A stretch of 64,000 bases of DNA. Source: Gammaproteobacteria bacterium. GTDB taxonomy: Bacteria; Pseudomonadota; Gammaproteobacteria; Pseudomonadales; Azotimanducaceae. The notes beneath the pieces were generated by a model, which searched no databases, was not told the DNA's origin, and worked only from the letters and a program-made list of their open reading frames with translations. Numbering within the stretch: position 1 is the first letter of the stretch; every line of letters begins with the position of its first letter. The translations under genes and the position numbers were made by a program. Below are positions 36,641-46,518 of the stretch, piece after piece. The stretch is taken from contig VXUA01000014.1 of assembly GCA_009837185.1 (NCBI GenBank), positions 1 to 64,000 on the forward strand, given 5' to 3'.

Positions 36641-39457
36641 CTATTCACCCGCTGGCTCGGCTGACTCAGCTGGCTCAGCGACCTCATCTTTTTCAAGATC
36701 ACCAGCAACCACGATTGTGAATTTTTCAACGCTTACGTACTTTCGAAAAGCATCGTTCACTTCTTCCACGGTTACCGAAGCAAATCTGTCGTCGACCTCT
36801 TGGTAATGAGACAAATCGCGATTGAAAAACATAGTGTGATGTAGCATACCGGATATTACTCCGTCGGAACCTCTACGTCCCTTTCTTGAGTCTAAGATAC
36901 TGTTGATCGCTAAGGTGACCTCTTCTGCACTGAATCCTTCTTCAACAGCTCGAATCACTTCCTCTTTAAACGACTGTACTAACTGATCCATGTTCTTCGG
37001 ATCAACAGTCGCTGATGCCCCGACGTATCCTCGTTTGTCAATTGGGTGTGTGGAAAATCCGGCTCCTACACTATAGGACAAACCTTCTTGCACTCGAATT
37101 CGCTGTGCTAATCGTGAATTCAAGAACCCGCCACCAAATATTTGAAAAGCAACTACAAGCGGTTCGTAATCAGGATCTTCATCAGTGAAGGGAAAGTCGA
37201 AAGCCGCTCGCATTAGCGCATTGGTCTTGTCAGGAGTGTTAACTTCGAAGAATCGAGCCTCTTGAGACTGAGCATCACGACCAATCCGTTCGTATCGAGC
37301 AGAAGAAATCCAATCTCCAAAAGACTCTTCCAACCAAGTAAAAACTTCGTCAGGATCAAAGTCTCCGACAACAGTGATAGTCGTGCTGTCGCTGAGGCCG
37401 GCTACTTCGTCGTAATAATCCTTAACTTGGTCTAAAGTCACGCTACCGTACCCTTCTATGTCTTCCTCAAAAGTCGACGTATAGCTCGGATGGCCTTTTG
37501 GAAACTGCATTAAGTGTTGAAACAGCTTGATACTTGCTAGCGATCCAGGCTCGGAGCGCTGTGCTTCCAAATTAGTAAGCTGACTTTTCTTCAACAACTC
37601 GAATTCAGCTTCATCAAATGCAGGTTCGCGAGCAATCTCCGCGACAAGTCGAATTGATTCTTCTAAGTTTTCACGAACTGTACTCACGCTAAAACCACCA
37701 CCGGTCAATCCAACGTTAGCACCACCGTTAAGTCGAAGACGACGAAATTCGTCAGATAGTTCGTTTCTAGTTTTGTTCACGGTGCCGCGGCCCATCATAC
37801 TACTGGTGAAACCGGCAATGTAGCCTTTATGCATCACGGTGTCAAGGGTGCCCCATCGCATTTGGGCATTGATTTGTACTGTGTCACCAGTATTGTCTTT
37901 TGCCAACATTGCCACTCGCGCACCATTAGACAGTGTTCGATACTCCGTTCGGTCCGCGATATTCGCAGGTGTAGCGTCAAACATTTCACCTTTAGCTACG
38001 GCTTCACGTCCTTGATAACCTTCTACTAATGACTCAATATCCGGATTCGACCCTACTACAGCTCGAGGGGGTGTTTCTTGCACCGGTTTAAAGTACCCTT
38101 TGGACCTATTTGAGGTTATGAGATACTTCTTTGCTACACGTTGTACGTCTTCAACCTTTATTGCTTCAACACGGTCCCTGACGATGAAGAACAATCGCCA
38201 ATCACCACGGGCGGACCATTCGCTGAGTTGCCGTGCGACGCCCATAACCGAGTTTGACATATTTGTGTAGGCGTTTTCGATTGTTAATTTATACCGGGCG
38301 AGTTCTTCCGCGGTTGGGGGATTTTGTTTCACATCCTCGATAGTTGCCTCAATCGCTGCTTCAGCTTCTTCTAACGATCCGTCCAAAGGAACAGTTGCAC
38401 CTGTCCAAAAGAATCCAGGATATTTAAATCCCTCTGCAAACCCATATGCACCTGTAGCTATTTTTGTTTCAACCAGAGCTTTATACAACCGACTGTTCAC
38501 TCCAGAACCAGAGAGAATATGGCCCAGAGCCGACAAAGCAGGATGATCAGGAGACGACACTGATGGAATCCTATACCCTGCGCGGAATAACTGTATATCT
38601 CCTACCCGGTTTAACACAATCGAGCGCTCGCCATCTTGCGGAGCTTCGTACGAATAGTTATCGTAGATTGTCATCGATCCCGTACGTTCAGGACGAGGAA
38701 TTCCGCCGTAGACGTCAATTACCAAATCCAATGCTTCTTTTTCGTCAAATCTACCAGCGATAATGAGTGTAGCGTTATCTGGCTGATAGAACTTTCGGTA
38801 AAAGTTGTAGAGTTGTTCCCTTGTTACCCCTAGGATGTCTGAACGGTGTCCTATGGTCGAATTTCGATAGCTATGCAAGTCCATTGCTATCGAACGTACG
38901 CGTTTAGCCAGCACCTCGCCAGGAGGGTTCTCTCCGATATCCCACTCGTTCGCGACGACCCCTTGTTCTGTCTTCAGTTCATCCGCGTCGATCAGAGAAT
39001 TCAACATGCGGTCAGCTTCATGCTCCAAAGCCCATCGAAATTTGTCTTTATCCGCTACGACAGTGACGAAATAATTAGTTCGGTCTAACCAAGTCGTTCC
39101 ATTAGCACTAATCGAATTTTCCGTTGTTTCATCCAGCATCTGTTCACTGGTTCGAGTCGTCGTACCTTTAAATATCATGTGTTCTAACAAATGGACCATG
39201 CCTACTTCACCGTAGCCCTCATGTGCTGAACCGACTTTATAAGTAATGTTGACGTAAATGTTTTCCTCGCTTGGATCGGGTAATAGGAGAACGCTAAGTC
39301 CGTTGTCAAGCAGGTATTCGGTGACTCCTTCAACACTAGAAAGCTTGGTCACACCTGATGTTCCCGTTTCGTCTTGTGCCCAGGATACAGATCCAGCAAG
39401 CACCAACGAAAGAGTTAGAACAGTTAGATAAGAGGCGGTCCTCTTGAATGTAGTCAT
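36641..39457 (-). CDS. exported M16 family zinc peptidase, intact copy
   Basis: A 938-residue insulinase-like peptidase made of two N/C M16 pairs. The signal peptide is MTTFKRTASYLTVLTLSLVL with cleavage after SWA. The inverted zinc motif HLLEH (89-93) and a downstream Glu in the ELKTEQGVVANEWD region are complete in the first half. The second half (from about 530) lacks HxxEH, as is usual for the non-catalytic pair. It probably works in the periplasm or outside on peptides. It and its neighbour share about two-thirds of positions by eye, with an acidic C-terminal tail that differs (AEPAESAEPAGE versus TAEEETEPTGE). Confidence 0.9.
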   Translation of the reverse strand: MTTFKRTASYLTVLTLSLVLAGSVSWAQDETGTSGVTKLSSVEGVTEYLLDNGLSVLLLPDPSEENIYVNITYKVGSAHEGYGEVGMVHLLEHMIFKGTTTRTSEQMLDETTENSISANGTTWLDRTNYFVTVVADKDKFRWALEHEADRMLNSLIDADELKTEQGVVANEWDIGENPPGEVLAKRVRSIAMDLHSYRNSTIGHRSDILGVTREQLYNFYRKFYQPDNATLIIAGRFDEKEALDLVIDVYGGIPRPERTGSMTIYDNYSYEAPQDGERSIVLNRVGDIQLFRAGYRIPSVSSPDHPALSALGHILSGSGVNSRLYKALVETKIATGAYGFAEGFKYPGFFWTGATVPLDGSLEEAEAAIEATIEDVKQNPPTAEELARYKLTIENAYTNMSNSVMGVARQLSEWSARGDWRLFFIVRDRVEAIKVEDVQRVAKKYLITSNRSKGYFKPVQETPPRAVVGSNPDIESLVEGYQGREAVAKGEMFDATPANIADRTEYRTLSNGARVAMLAKDNTGDTVQINAQMRWGTLDTVMHKGYIAGFTSSMMGRGTVNKTRNELSDEFRRLRLNGGANVGLTGGGFSVSTVRENLEESIRLVAEIAREPAFDEAEFELLKKSQLTNLEAQRSEPGSLASIKLFQHLMQFPKGHPSYTSTFEEDIEGYGSVTLDQVKDYYDEVAGLSDSTTITVVGDFDPDEVFTWLEESFGDWISSARYERIGRDAQSQEARFFEVNTPDKTNALMRAAFDFPFTDEDPDYEPLVVAFQIFGGGFLNSRLAQRIRVQEGLSYSVGAGFSTHPIDKRGYVGASATVDPKNMDQLVQSFKEEVIRAVEEGFSAEEVTLAINSILDSRKGRRGSDGVISGMLHHTMFFNRDLSHYQEVDDRFASVTVEEVNDAFRKYVSVEKFTIVVAGDLEKDEVAEPAESAEPAGE

Positions 39458-39549
39458 TTGATATCCCTGAAGTTTGGTTGTCGAAAAACTTACGTACGTG
39501 GGCTTTGATCCCTCTCCACGGACCTAGCAACTCGGAACGACGTAAGGAT
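39458..39549 (-). promoter_or_regulatory. duplicated upstream region of the intact M16 gene
   Basis: Contains AAGTTTGGTTGTCG, AAAAACTTACGT and ACGACGTAAGGAT in the same order and spacing as upstream of the frameshifted copy (36263-36357), while the sequence between them has diverged. Conservation of only these blocks suggests functional elements (promoter, leader or regulator site). Confidence 0.6.
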
Positions 39550-39693
39550 AGTGTTTGCAGGTGAAATGGGCAAAAAGTATCGTATCGATGACAACAACCA
39601 TCGATATAACATAGCGTCTCTCACCTCACTGTAAGTGTACAATTTTACTAACTTGAGCACATCGCGACTGAGTGTCAACTGACCAACTAATGA

Positions 39694-40176
39694 ATGCAAA
39701 AGAAAGCTCGACATAACAAAGCTGGGAGAGGTACCAATCCTAATGATCTTCTTTCAGAGTTGAGGAGGTTTGTAGACCGTGTCGGTGGGTTGATGCATGC
39801 CTTGAATTGGCTCAAAGGAGAGTATGGATATATAGATTCTTCTTGGATTCCGACGATAGCCGAAGCGTTCAACATTAGTCAAGCTGAAGTTAGAGGAGTG
39901 ATAAGCTTTTATCACGATTTCAAGCTTAAACCCCCTGCTGTTCACACAATAAAAATCTGTCAAGCGGAAGCCTGTCAATCTCTAGGCGCGAGGCAGCTCA
40001 CAAAAGACATTGAAGCGAAATTCGGTACGAGTCTTGGCACACGAACTCCTGACAATCGAGTTGAACTTGAAGCTATATATTGTTTGGGCTTATGTGCAGT
40101 GGGTCCCTCGGTACAAGTTGACCATAAACTCATTGCACGAGCAACTTCCGATTCAATTTCCCTAAGTACCGAATGA
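39694..40176 (+). CDS. fdsG: NAD-dependent formate dehydrogenase gamma subunit (FdsG, NuoE-like)
   Basis: A 160-residue thioredoxin-fold [2Fe-2S] protein. The four ligands are C89, C94, C130 and C134 (CQAEAC and CLGLC). The N-terminal helical part (SWIPTIAEAFNISQAEVRGVISFYHDF) matches NuoE. It passes electrons in a soluble NAD+-reducing formate dehydrogenase. Its stop overlaps the ATG of fdsB by four bases. Confidence 0.92.
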   Translation: MQKKARHNKAGRGTNPNDLLSELRRFVDRVGGLMHALNWLKGEYGYIDSSWIPTIAEAFNISQAEVRGVISFYHDFKLKPPAVHTIKICQAEACQSLGARQLTKDIEAKFGTSLGTRTPDNRVELEAIYCLGLCAVGPSVQVDHKLIARATSDSISLSTE

Positions 40177-41702
40177 AGTTACAAATTTCCGATGACTCAT
40201 TCGCACGTGCAATGGGTTCAGAGAGTGTGGAATTCGCGTTTAAGACTCATGGTGTCGAACCGACGCGCAACGGGTCGTTAGGACTTGCATGGCTTGAACC
40301 CATAGTTCAACTCCTTAACGGTGATCAAGAGATCGTATCTGAGTTCACGAACGTAGGAGTAGAAGAGGTTCCAAAGATTGTGGCGAATTTACAGTCAATG
40401 CTCGATCAAGACAACGGAAACCCGAATGTGCAGGAGACGCATACCTCGGTGACTTCTACTCATCCGTTTTTGACGCAACAACACCGACTCGTCTTCGATC
40501 GTGCTGGTATTCGGCCACCACTTGAAATACCTCCATTCAAGCTCTTGGAAAACCTACTTGGTCAAGACCCTAATCAAATCATCGCTGGCATGGAAACTTC
40601 TGGACTACGCGGTCGTGGCGGAGCAGGCTTTCCAGCGTTCATCAAATGGCGTACTGTAGCGGATACTCCTGCGGACCAAAAATACATCGTTTGTAACGCA
40701 GATGAGGGTGATTCTGGAACTTTCTCTGATCGCATGCTCATGGAAGGTGATCCCTTCAAACTCATTGAAGGAATGATTATTTCAGGTTACGCAACAGGTG
40801 CTACTCAGGGTTACATTTATCTGCGATCAGAATATCCCATCGCAAAGGAATACCTTGATCAAGCACTAGAAAATGCTTACTCTGCTGGACTGCTCGGTAA
40901 GAACGTCTTGAACTCAGACTTTTCGTTCGATATCGACATGCTCATCGGAGCTGGAGCTTATATCTGTGGAGAAGAGACCTCGTTACTAGAGAGCTTGGAA
41001 GGTAAGCGTGGTCAAATAAAAGTAAAGCCTCCAGTACCCGCGATTGCAGGGCTCTTTGAAAAGCCCACCTTGGTACACAACGTCATCAGTCTCGCTTCGG
41101 TACCTGGAATATTTGAGATCGGTCCAGAGTCGTACGCAGAGTTGGGTGTCGGAAAATCCACAGGCACGATGCCTTTTCAATTGTCCGGAAACGTCAAGCA
41201 CGGAGGTCTCATCGAACTACCTTTTGGTCCCACCGTGAATGAATTGATTTACAATTATGGTAATGGAACACTTTCCGGTCGTCCGATCCGTACGGTGCAG
41301 ATCGGCGGTCCACTAGGTGCCTATCTCTCGGAATCTGAGTTTGATACGCCGCTAACGTATGAAGCGATGGCTGAAATAGGTGCCGGTATCGGGCATGGCG
41401 GCTTGGTGGTATTCGACGACACCGTCAATTTGAAAGAACAGGCCGAGTACGCGTTTGAGTTCTGCGAGATCGAATCTTGTGGAAAATGTACTCCTTGCCG
41501 CATTGGTTCTGTACGCGGAAAAGAAGCTTTGCGACAGTTTGATTCCAATACTGTCGACGCTAGAACATTGGTGGTTATAGAAGATTTGTGTGAAGTTATG
41601 GAAAAAGCTAGCTTGTGCCAAATGGGTGGAATGACCCCTATTCCAGTACGTAGTGCTATCCAAAAATTTCCGGAGGACTTTATCTCGGAGCAAACAACAT
41701 GA
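40173..41702 (+). CDS. fdsB: NAD-dependent formate dehydrogenase beta subunit (FdsB, NuoF-like)
   Basis: A 509-residue flavoprotein that reduces NAD+. It has the NADH-binding GRGGAGFPAFIKW, the FMN-binding CNADEGDSGTFSDR region, GAGAYICGEETSLLESLEG, and the [4Fe-4S] site ESCGKCTPCRIG. The first 130 residues form an extra N-terminal domain like that of FdsB/HoxF-type fusions. It overlaps fdsA by four bases. Confidence 0.93.
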   Translation: MKLQISDDSFARAMGSESVEFAFKTHGVEPTRNGSLGLAWLEPIVQLLNGDQEIVSEFTNVGVEEVPKIVANLQSMLDQDNGNPNVQETHTSVTSTHPFLTQQHRLVFDRAGIRPPLEIPPFKLLENLLGQDPNQIIAGMETSGLRGRGGAGFPAFIKWRTVADTPADQKYIVCNADEGDSGTFSDRMLMEGDPFKLIEGMIISGYATGATQGYIYLRSEYPIAKEYLDQALENAYSAGLLGKNVLNSDFSFDIDMLIGAGAYICGEETSLLESLEGKRGQIKVKPPVPAIAGLFEKPTLVHNVISLASVPGIFEIGPESYAELGVGKSTGTMPFQLSGNVKHGGLIELPFGPTVNELIYNYGNGTLSGRPIRTVQIGGPLGAYLSESEFDTPLTYEAMAEIGAGIGHGGLVVFDDTVNLKEQAEYAFEFCEIESCGKCTPCRIGSVRGKEALRQFDSNTVDARTLVVIEDLCEVMEKASLCQMGGMTPIPVRSAIQKFPEDFISEQTT

Positions 41703-44542
41703 GACTCTTAGAAACGGATTACGGCACTCCTGCAATTCGTTCTAATGGCAAACCCGAGCAGAAAGTACCTGTCAGTATAGACGGGAATAACGTCTTGGTA
41801 GACGAAGGAACTTCGATTCTACGGGCATCCGTACTAGCTGGAATTCCTATACCGAAGCTGTGTGCGTCTGATAACTTGGAAGCGTTCGGATCTTGTAGAT
41901 TGTGTTTGGTCGAAGTCGAAGGCAGAGGAAATCTCGTCGCGTCCTGCACCGAACCTGTTCGCGCGGACATGCGCGTTCGCACCCAAACACCACAACTAGA
42001 AAAGATTCGACGCGGTGTCATGGAACTCTACATATCCGACCATCCGTTAGATTGCCTTACGTGTTCTGCTAACGGTGACTGTGAACTGCAGGACATGGCC
42101 GGCGCTGTTGGGTTGCGGGAAGTTCGGTATGCCGAAGGCGACAATCACTTGCTCGAAGAAGTTGACAGCTCAAATCCCTACTTCGCTTTTGACCCTTCGA
42201 AGTGTATCGTCTGTTCGCGCTGCGTTCGCGCATGCGAAGAAGTGCAAGGAACATATGCTCTGACGATAGACGGCAGAAGTTTTGCTTCAAAAGTTGCGAC
42301 CTCCGCTGATAACTTTTTCGACTCAGAGTGTGTGTCTTGTGGCGCGTGCGTGCAAACGTGCCCCACAGCAACGTTAATGGAAAAAACAGTAATCGAGCAC
42401 GGCGTACCGGACCGTACGGTACTCACTACATGTGCCTATTGTGGCGTGGGATGTTCCTTTAAGGCCGAAGTCAAAGGCGATCAAGTCGTACGCATGGTTC
42501 CCTACAAAGAAGGAAAGGCAAACCACGGGCATTCTTGCGTTAAAGGGCGATTTGCTTGGGGCTATACCGCACATCCAGACCGAATCACCGAACCGATGAT
42601 TCGAAATTCCATTGATGATCCATGGGAAGTCGTTGATTGGGATACAGCAATTAAAGCCACTGCAAATCGGTTCAAAGCCATTCAGGCCAAACATGGTCGT
42701 AAATCAATCGGCGGAATCAGTTCGTCGAGAACTACCATTGAAGACATCTACATAGTCCAAAAGCTCGTCCGGACCGCTTTTCACAATAACAACGTTGACA
42801 CTTGTGCACGAGTATGCCATTCACCAACCGGTTATGGTTTGAAACAAACCTTCGGTACTTCCGCCGGTACCCAAAACTTTGACTCTGTTTTAGATGCCGA
42901 TGTGATCATGCTTATTGGTGCTAACCCCACCGAAGGTCATCCTGTGTTTGCTTCTCAAATGAAACGTCGATTGCGTGAGGGTGCGGAAATCATCGTAATC
43001 GACCCAAGAAAAATTGACATTATCCGATCGCCGCACGTAGAAGCCGCAATCCACCTTCCAATTCGTCCGGGGACAAACGTGCCCATTATTAATTCGATCG
43101 CCCATGTGGTCTTGAAGGAAGGATTAATGGACGAGGCTTACATAACAGAAAGATGTGATCTCGCATCCTATACCGAATGGCGTGATATGATTCTTCAGGA
43201 CGAATATAACCCCGAAACTGTCGGTAACATCGCCGACGTAGATGCGGACTTGATTATCGAAGCAGCTCGACTGTACGCCAAGGCACGTAATTCGGCCATC
43301 TACTATGGATTAGGCGTGACCGAGCATAGCCAAGGTTCAACCATGGTAATGGGCATGGCTAATCTAGCCATGGCTACAGGTAATGTCGGTCGTAGTGGCG
43401 TTGGTGTGAACCCGTTACGAGGTCAAAACAATGTCCAAGGTGCTGTAGACGTAGGTTCGTTCCCACACGAACTACCAGGATACCAACAAATCATAGACGA
43501 AAAAGCTCGGGCGACGTTTGCGAAAGCGTGGGATGTGGAAATTGATCCTGAACCAGGTTATCGCATTCCAAATATGTTTGACGAAGCATGCGCGGGGAAC
43601 TTCAAGGGCATGTTCATCCAGGGCGAAGATTTCATGCAATCCGACCCCAACACCAAACATGTCGAAAAAGCCCTACGTTCAATGGATTGCGTGGTGGTAC
43701 AAGATTTGTTCTTGACCGAGACAGCCAAACTTGCGCATGTATTCCTTCCCGGAACTTCGTTCTTAGAGAAGGACGGCGCCTTTATCAACGCAGAACGTCG
43801 TATCAATCGCGTTCGCCCTGTAATGCCACCCGTGACCGGTCGCGAAGAATGGCAAGTGATTCAGCAGCTTGCCAACGAAATGGGCTACGCCATGAATTTC
43901 TCATCCGCTGCAGACATCATGGATGAACTTGCACAACTCGCACCCATGTTTGCAAACGTGTCTTTCGAATTTCTCGACAAAGTCAACAGCGTTCAATGGC
44001 CATGCAACGATGACGCACCTTTAGGCACAGAAATAATGCATATCGGTTCGTTCGTTCGCGGTAAAGGCAACTTTGTTCGAACTGATTACGAACCCACAAA
44101 AGAGCGTACGAATCGAAAGTTTCCATTGTTATTGACCACTGGTCGCAAGTTAGAACAGTACAACGTTGGTACACAAACCAGGCGAACTTCTAATAACATG
44201 TGGCTGGAGGATGATCGCTTGGAAATTCATCCAGCCGATGCTGAAAGCCGCGGTATTCGTACCGGGGACCTGCTCTCCATTCGCAGTCGTATGGGCGAAA
44301 TCACACTCAAGGCTGAAGTTACTGACCGAGTAAATCCTGGTGTTGTTTATACAACCTTCCACCATCCTGCTACTGGCACCAATGTGATTACGACCGAATT
44401 GTCTGATTGGGCTACGAACTGTCCTGAGTACAAAGTAACAGCAGTCGAGGTCATGCCTGCGAATCACTTGTCTGATTGGTACGCTGAGTTTCACGAACAA
44501 GAAGCGCGACAACGCACGCTTCTACCAGCTGGCGGCGGGTAA
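41699..44542 (+). CDS. fdsA: formate dehydrogenase alpha subunit, molybdenum type
   Basis: A 947-residue catalytic subunit oxidising formate to carbon dioxide. The N-terminus is NuoG-like: a [2Fe-2S] ferredoxin (CASDNLEAFGSCRLCLVEVE), a Cys/His cluster and two [4Fe-4S] sites (CIVCSRCVRACEE, CVSCGACVQTCP). The molybdopterin part begins with CAYCGVGCSFKAEV. The active-site residue is C373 in CARVCHSPT, so it is the cysteine and not the selenocysteine form. The C-terminal molydop-binding domain contains the FPLLLTTGRKLEQYNVGTQ pattern. Tungsten instead of molybdenum cannot be excluded. Confidence 0.94.
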   Translation: MRLLETDYGTPAIRSNGKPEQKVPVSIDGNNVLVDEGTSILRASVLAGIPIPKLCASDNLEAFGSCRLCLVEVEGRGNLVASCTEPVRADMRVRTQTPQLEKIRRGVMELYISDHPLDCLTCSANGDCELQDMAGAVGLREVRYAEGDNHLLEEVDSSNPYFAFDPSKCIVCSRCVRACEEVQGTYALTIDGRSFASKVATSADNFFDSECVSCGACVQTCPTATLMEKTVIEHGVPDRTVLTTCAYCGVGCSFKAEVKGDQVVRMVPYKEGKANHGHSCVKGRFAWGYTAHPDRITEPMIRNSIDDPWEVVDWDTAIKATANRFKAIQAKHGRKSIGGISSSRTTIEDIYIVQKLVRTAFHNNNVDTCARVCHSPTGYGLKQTFGTSAGTQNFDSVLDADVIMLIGANPTEGHPVFASQMKRRLREGAEIIVIDPRKIDIIRSPHVEAAIHLPIRPGTNVPIINSIAHVVLKEGLMDEAYITERCDLASYTEWRDMILQDEYNPETVGNIADVDADLIIEAARLYAKARNSAIYYGLGVTEHSQGSTMVMGMANLAMATGNVGRSGVGVNPLRGQNNVQGAVDVGSFPHELPGYQQIIDEKARATFAKAWDVEIDPEPGYRIPNMFDEACAGNFKGMFIQGEDFMQSDPNTKHVEKALRSMDCVVVQDLFLTETAKLAHVFLPGTSFLEKDGAFINAERRINRVRPVMPPVTGREEWQVIQQLANEMGYAMNFSSAADIMDELAQLAPMFANVSFEFLDKVNSVQWPCNDDAPLGTEIMHIGSFVRGKGNFVRTDYEPTKERTNRKFPLLLTTGRKLEQYNVGTQTRRTSNNMWLEDDRLEIHPADAESRGIRTGDLLSIRSRMGEITLKAEVTDRVNPGVVYTTFHHPATGTNVITTELSDWATNCPEYKVTAVEVMPANHLSDWYAEFHEQEARQRTLLPAGGG

Positions 44543-44563
44543 TACCGCAGGTAACCTCATTCC

Positions 44564-45373
44564 TTGCGGCATCGAGACTACCGCATACGTCGAGTAAATC
44601 ATACCTCTGCGGTGTGTGAAGACTCTGTCTCCGTTGAAGAGCCACTAGAGTTTAAAGTCGAACACTGGGTCGCTGACTCATACCAGCTATATAGTCTTGC
44701 GGTCACAATGCGAACTCCAGGCGACGATGCCGATCTCGCCTGCGGTTTCTTGTTGAGCGAGGGAATCATTTCTGGTTTTTGCCAGATTGATGAAGTCCGC
44801 TCGGACGGACCAAATACCATTACCGTTCGTCTTGCCGAAGACGTCTATTTCGATCCCGAGTCTTTGCTTCGTCATTTCTACACCACGTCTAGTTGCGGAG
44901 TCTGCGGTAAGACCTCCCTAGCGGCGGTCAAAGTACATGTCGATAAGAAACTAGTTTCAAATTTTTTCATTTCAGCAGATGTCTTGAAAGTTTTACCGAC
45001 GCGATTGCAACAACATCAGAGTGAATTTCAAAAAACAGGTGGTCTTCACGCTAGTGCTCTCTTTAACGTTGACGGGCAAATCCAAGCACTTCGTGAAGAT
45101 GTAGGACGTCACAATGCTCTTGATAAGCTAATCGGTTCGCTTCGAAACACGAAAATTTATGAACCTCAAGATTGCGGGCTATTGTTGAGCGGACGTGCAA
45201 GTTTCGAACTCATGCAAAAAAGTGCTATCGCTGGATTTCCTTTAATCGCCTCCATTGGTCCTCCATCTTCCCTAGCTATCGACTTGGCACAAGAACAAGA
45301 TATGACGCTCATCGGATTCTTACGTCCTAACGGTTTTAATGTGTACCACGGCTCCAGAGTAAGTGGCAATTAA
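44564..45373 (+). CDS. fdhD: formate dehydrogenase accessory sulfurtransferase FdhD
   Basis: A 269-residue protein that carries sulfur from IscS to the molybdenum cofactor of formate dehydrogenase. The CxxC is C111-C114 (SSCGVCGK). GGLHASALFN and EDVGRHNALDKLIG are family hallmarks. The start is TTG, 21 bp after fdsA. Its end overlaps mobA. Confidence 0.92.
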   Translation: MRHRDYRIRRVNHTSAVCEDSVSVEEPLEFKVEHWVADSYQLYSLAVTMRTPGDDADLACGFLLSEGIISGFCQIDEVRSDGPNTITVRLAEDVYFDPESLLRHFYTTSSCGVCGKTSLAAVKVHVDKKLVSNFFISADVLKVLPTRLQQHQSEFQKTGGLHASALFNVDGQIQALREDVGRHNALDKLIGSLRNTKIYEPQDCGLLLSGRASFELMQKSAIAGFPLIASIGPPSSLAIDLAQEQDMTLIGFLRPNGFNVYHGSRVSGN

Positions 45374-45959
45374 GCGTGAAGACATTACTGCAGTCGTCCT
45401 CTGCGGTGGACAGGGGGCGCGCTTGCACGGTCAAGACAAACCGCTGATTTCAGTGGAATCGCGCCGCATAATCGACTACATACTGGAGCGGCTTGAACCG
45501 CAAGTAGGACAAGTCTTCCTATCTTGTTCTCGAAATGTTGCACTCTACGAAGCGATCGGCCACCCAGTGGTCGTAGACAGTGAACCAGCAAGAGGACCAC
45601 TTGCGGGTATTGTTGAAGCAATGCAGTCTATTACGTCGCCTTGGATGCTCGCCGTACCCGGAGACGTACCCTTCCTCCCCAATACATTGGTGAGTAGATT
45701 GAGCATCGATGCGGAACAACACGGCGTCGCCGTACCGATAGTTGATGGCCAAAGAGAAAACCTATTTCTCTTGGCAAATCTCGCTCGGCGGCAGGAGTTA
45801 GCTGAGTTTTACGAGGACGGGGGAATTGCCGTGAAATATTGGTTGGACCAGATTGCTATACAACCAACTGACCTATCAGATATAGCGTCATGCTTTCTGA
45901 ACGTGAATACTCCGGCAAATCTGAATGAACTGAAACAAATCATTGAGTCAAGTGCATAA
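45363..45959 (+). CDS. mobA: molybdenum cofactor guanylyltransferase MobA
   Basis: A 198-residue nucleotidyltransferase that attaches GMP to molybdopterin. The N-terminal VVLCGGQGARLHGQDKP is the LxGGxxxRxxGxDK motif; PGDVPFLP is the metal-binding region. It starts with GTG inside the end of fdhD. Its presence supports a bis-MGD cofactor for the enzyme encoded upstream. Confidence 0.9.
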   Translation: MAIKREDITAVVLCGGQGARLHGQDKPLISVESRRIIDYILERLEPQVGQVFLSCSRNVALYEAIGHPVVVDSEPARGPLAGIVEAMQSITSPWMLAVPGDVPFLPNTLVSRLSIDAEQHGVAVPIVDGQRENLFLLANLARRQELAEFYEDGGIAVKYWLDQIAIQPTDLSDIASCFLNVNTPANLNELKQIIESSA

Positions 45960-46164
45960 TACCTTTATGTTTCGATTCACTGTGCAATCGTCGAGACGCT
46001 TGAATCAGACGCAGGAGTGAGCGCGGGTAACACGTAAACCGAGGGGTTAGTCACTTTGTTACCACAATATCTATAATTCCTTTCCTAAGTTCTGGGAAAC
46101 ACCCTTGCGCTTCGGCACGACTTTAAGTTTACATCGAAACATTTGACACTGTTGGAGAACTCAG

Positions 46165-46518
46165 ATTAACGCAACATCACTACAAATTGATTCGGCCCGA
46201 GAAGGAGAAGTATTAACCGTCTCGGTTACTGGAAGAATCGACGGTATGACTGCCAGCGATTTTGAAAAAGAAATTCGAGAATTGTTTGTCGAAGACGACG
46301 ATGGAGTTATTGTCGATTTAAGTGGCGTTACCTACCTCAGTAGTGCCGGGTTAAGATCCATGTTGTTGATTGCAAAGACTCTCAATAAGATGCAGTCAAA
46401 ATTTGCCCTGTGCGCTGTTCCGAATACCATTCTGGAAATCATCAAAATTGCTGGGTTTGATCGAATCATTGATGTTGTACCCAGTCACGCGGACGCGCTA
46501 GCGAAGTTCGGGAACTAA
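46165..46518 (+). CDS. STAS-domain anti-sigma-factor antagonist, predicted ATT start
   Basis: A 117-residue RsbV/SpoIIAA-like protein. The first ATG (46246) would remove the first STAS strand (VLTVSVTGRIDG). In frame upstream there is no ATG, GTG or TTG before the stop at 46144; the only well-placed codon is ATT 46165, seven bases after GGAG. The phosphoserine should be S60 in YLSSAGLR. It would be bound or phosphorylated by the RsbW-like kinase encoded at 49936 and dephosphorylated by the PP2C protein at 50358. It converges with the kinase gene, overlapping it by four bases. Confidence 0.82.
   Translation: MNATSLQIDSAREGEVLTVSVTGRIDGMTASDFEKEIRELFVEDDDGVIVDLSGVTYLSSAGLRSMLLIAKTLNKMQSKFALCAVPNTILEIIKIAGFDRIIDVVPSHADALAKFGN

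Larger units (their letters stand above)
33366..39549 (-). repeat. tandem duplication of a ~3-kb M16 peptidase unit
   Basis: Each unit comprises the conserved upstream blocks, the peptidase gene and a GAGCCGTG-type terminator hairpin. The two units lie head to tail. Protein-level divergence shows the duplication is old, whereas the frameshift in the left copy may be young. Confidence 0.8.

Noticed and set aside
42815-42817. Selenocysteine in formate dehydrogenase
   Set aside because: Codon 373 is TGC (Cys), and no in-frame TGA occurs.
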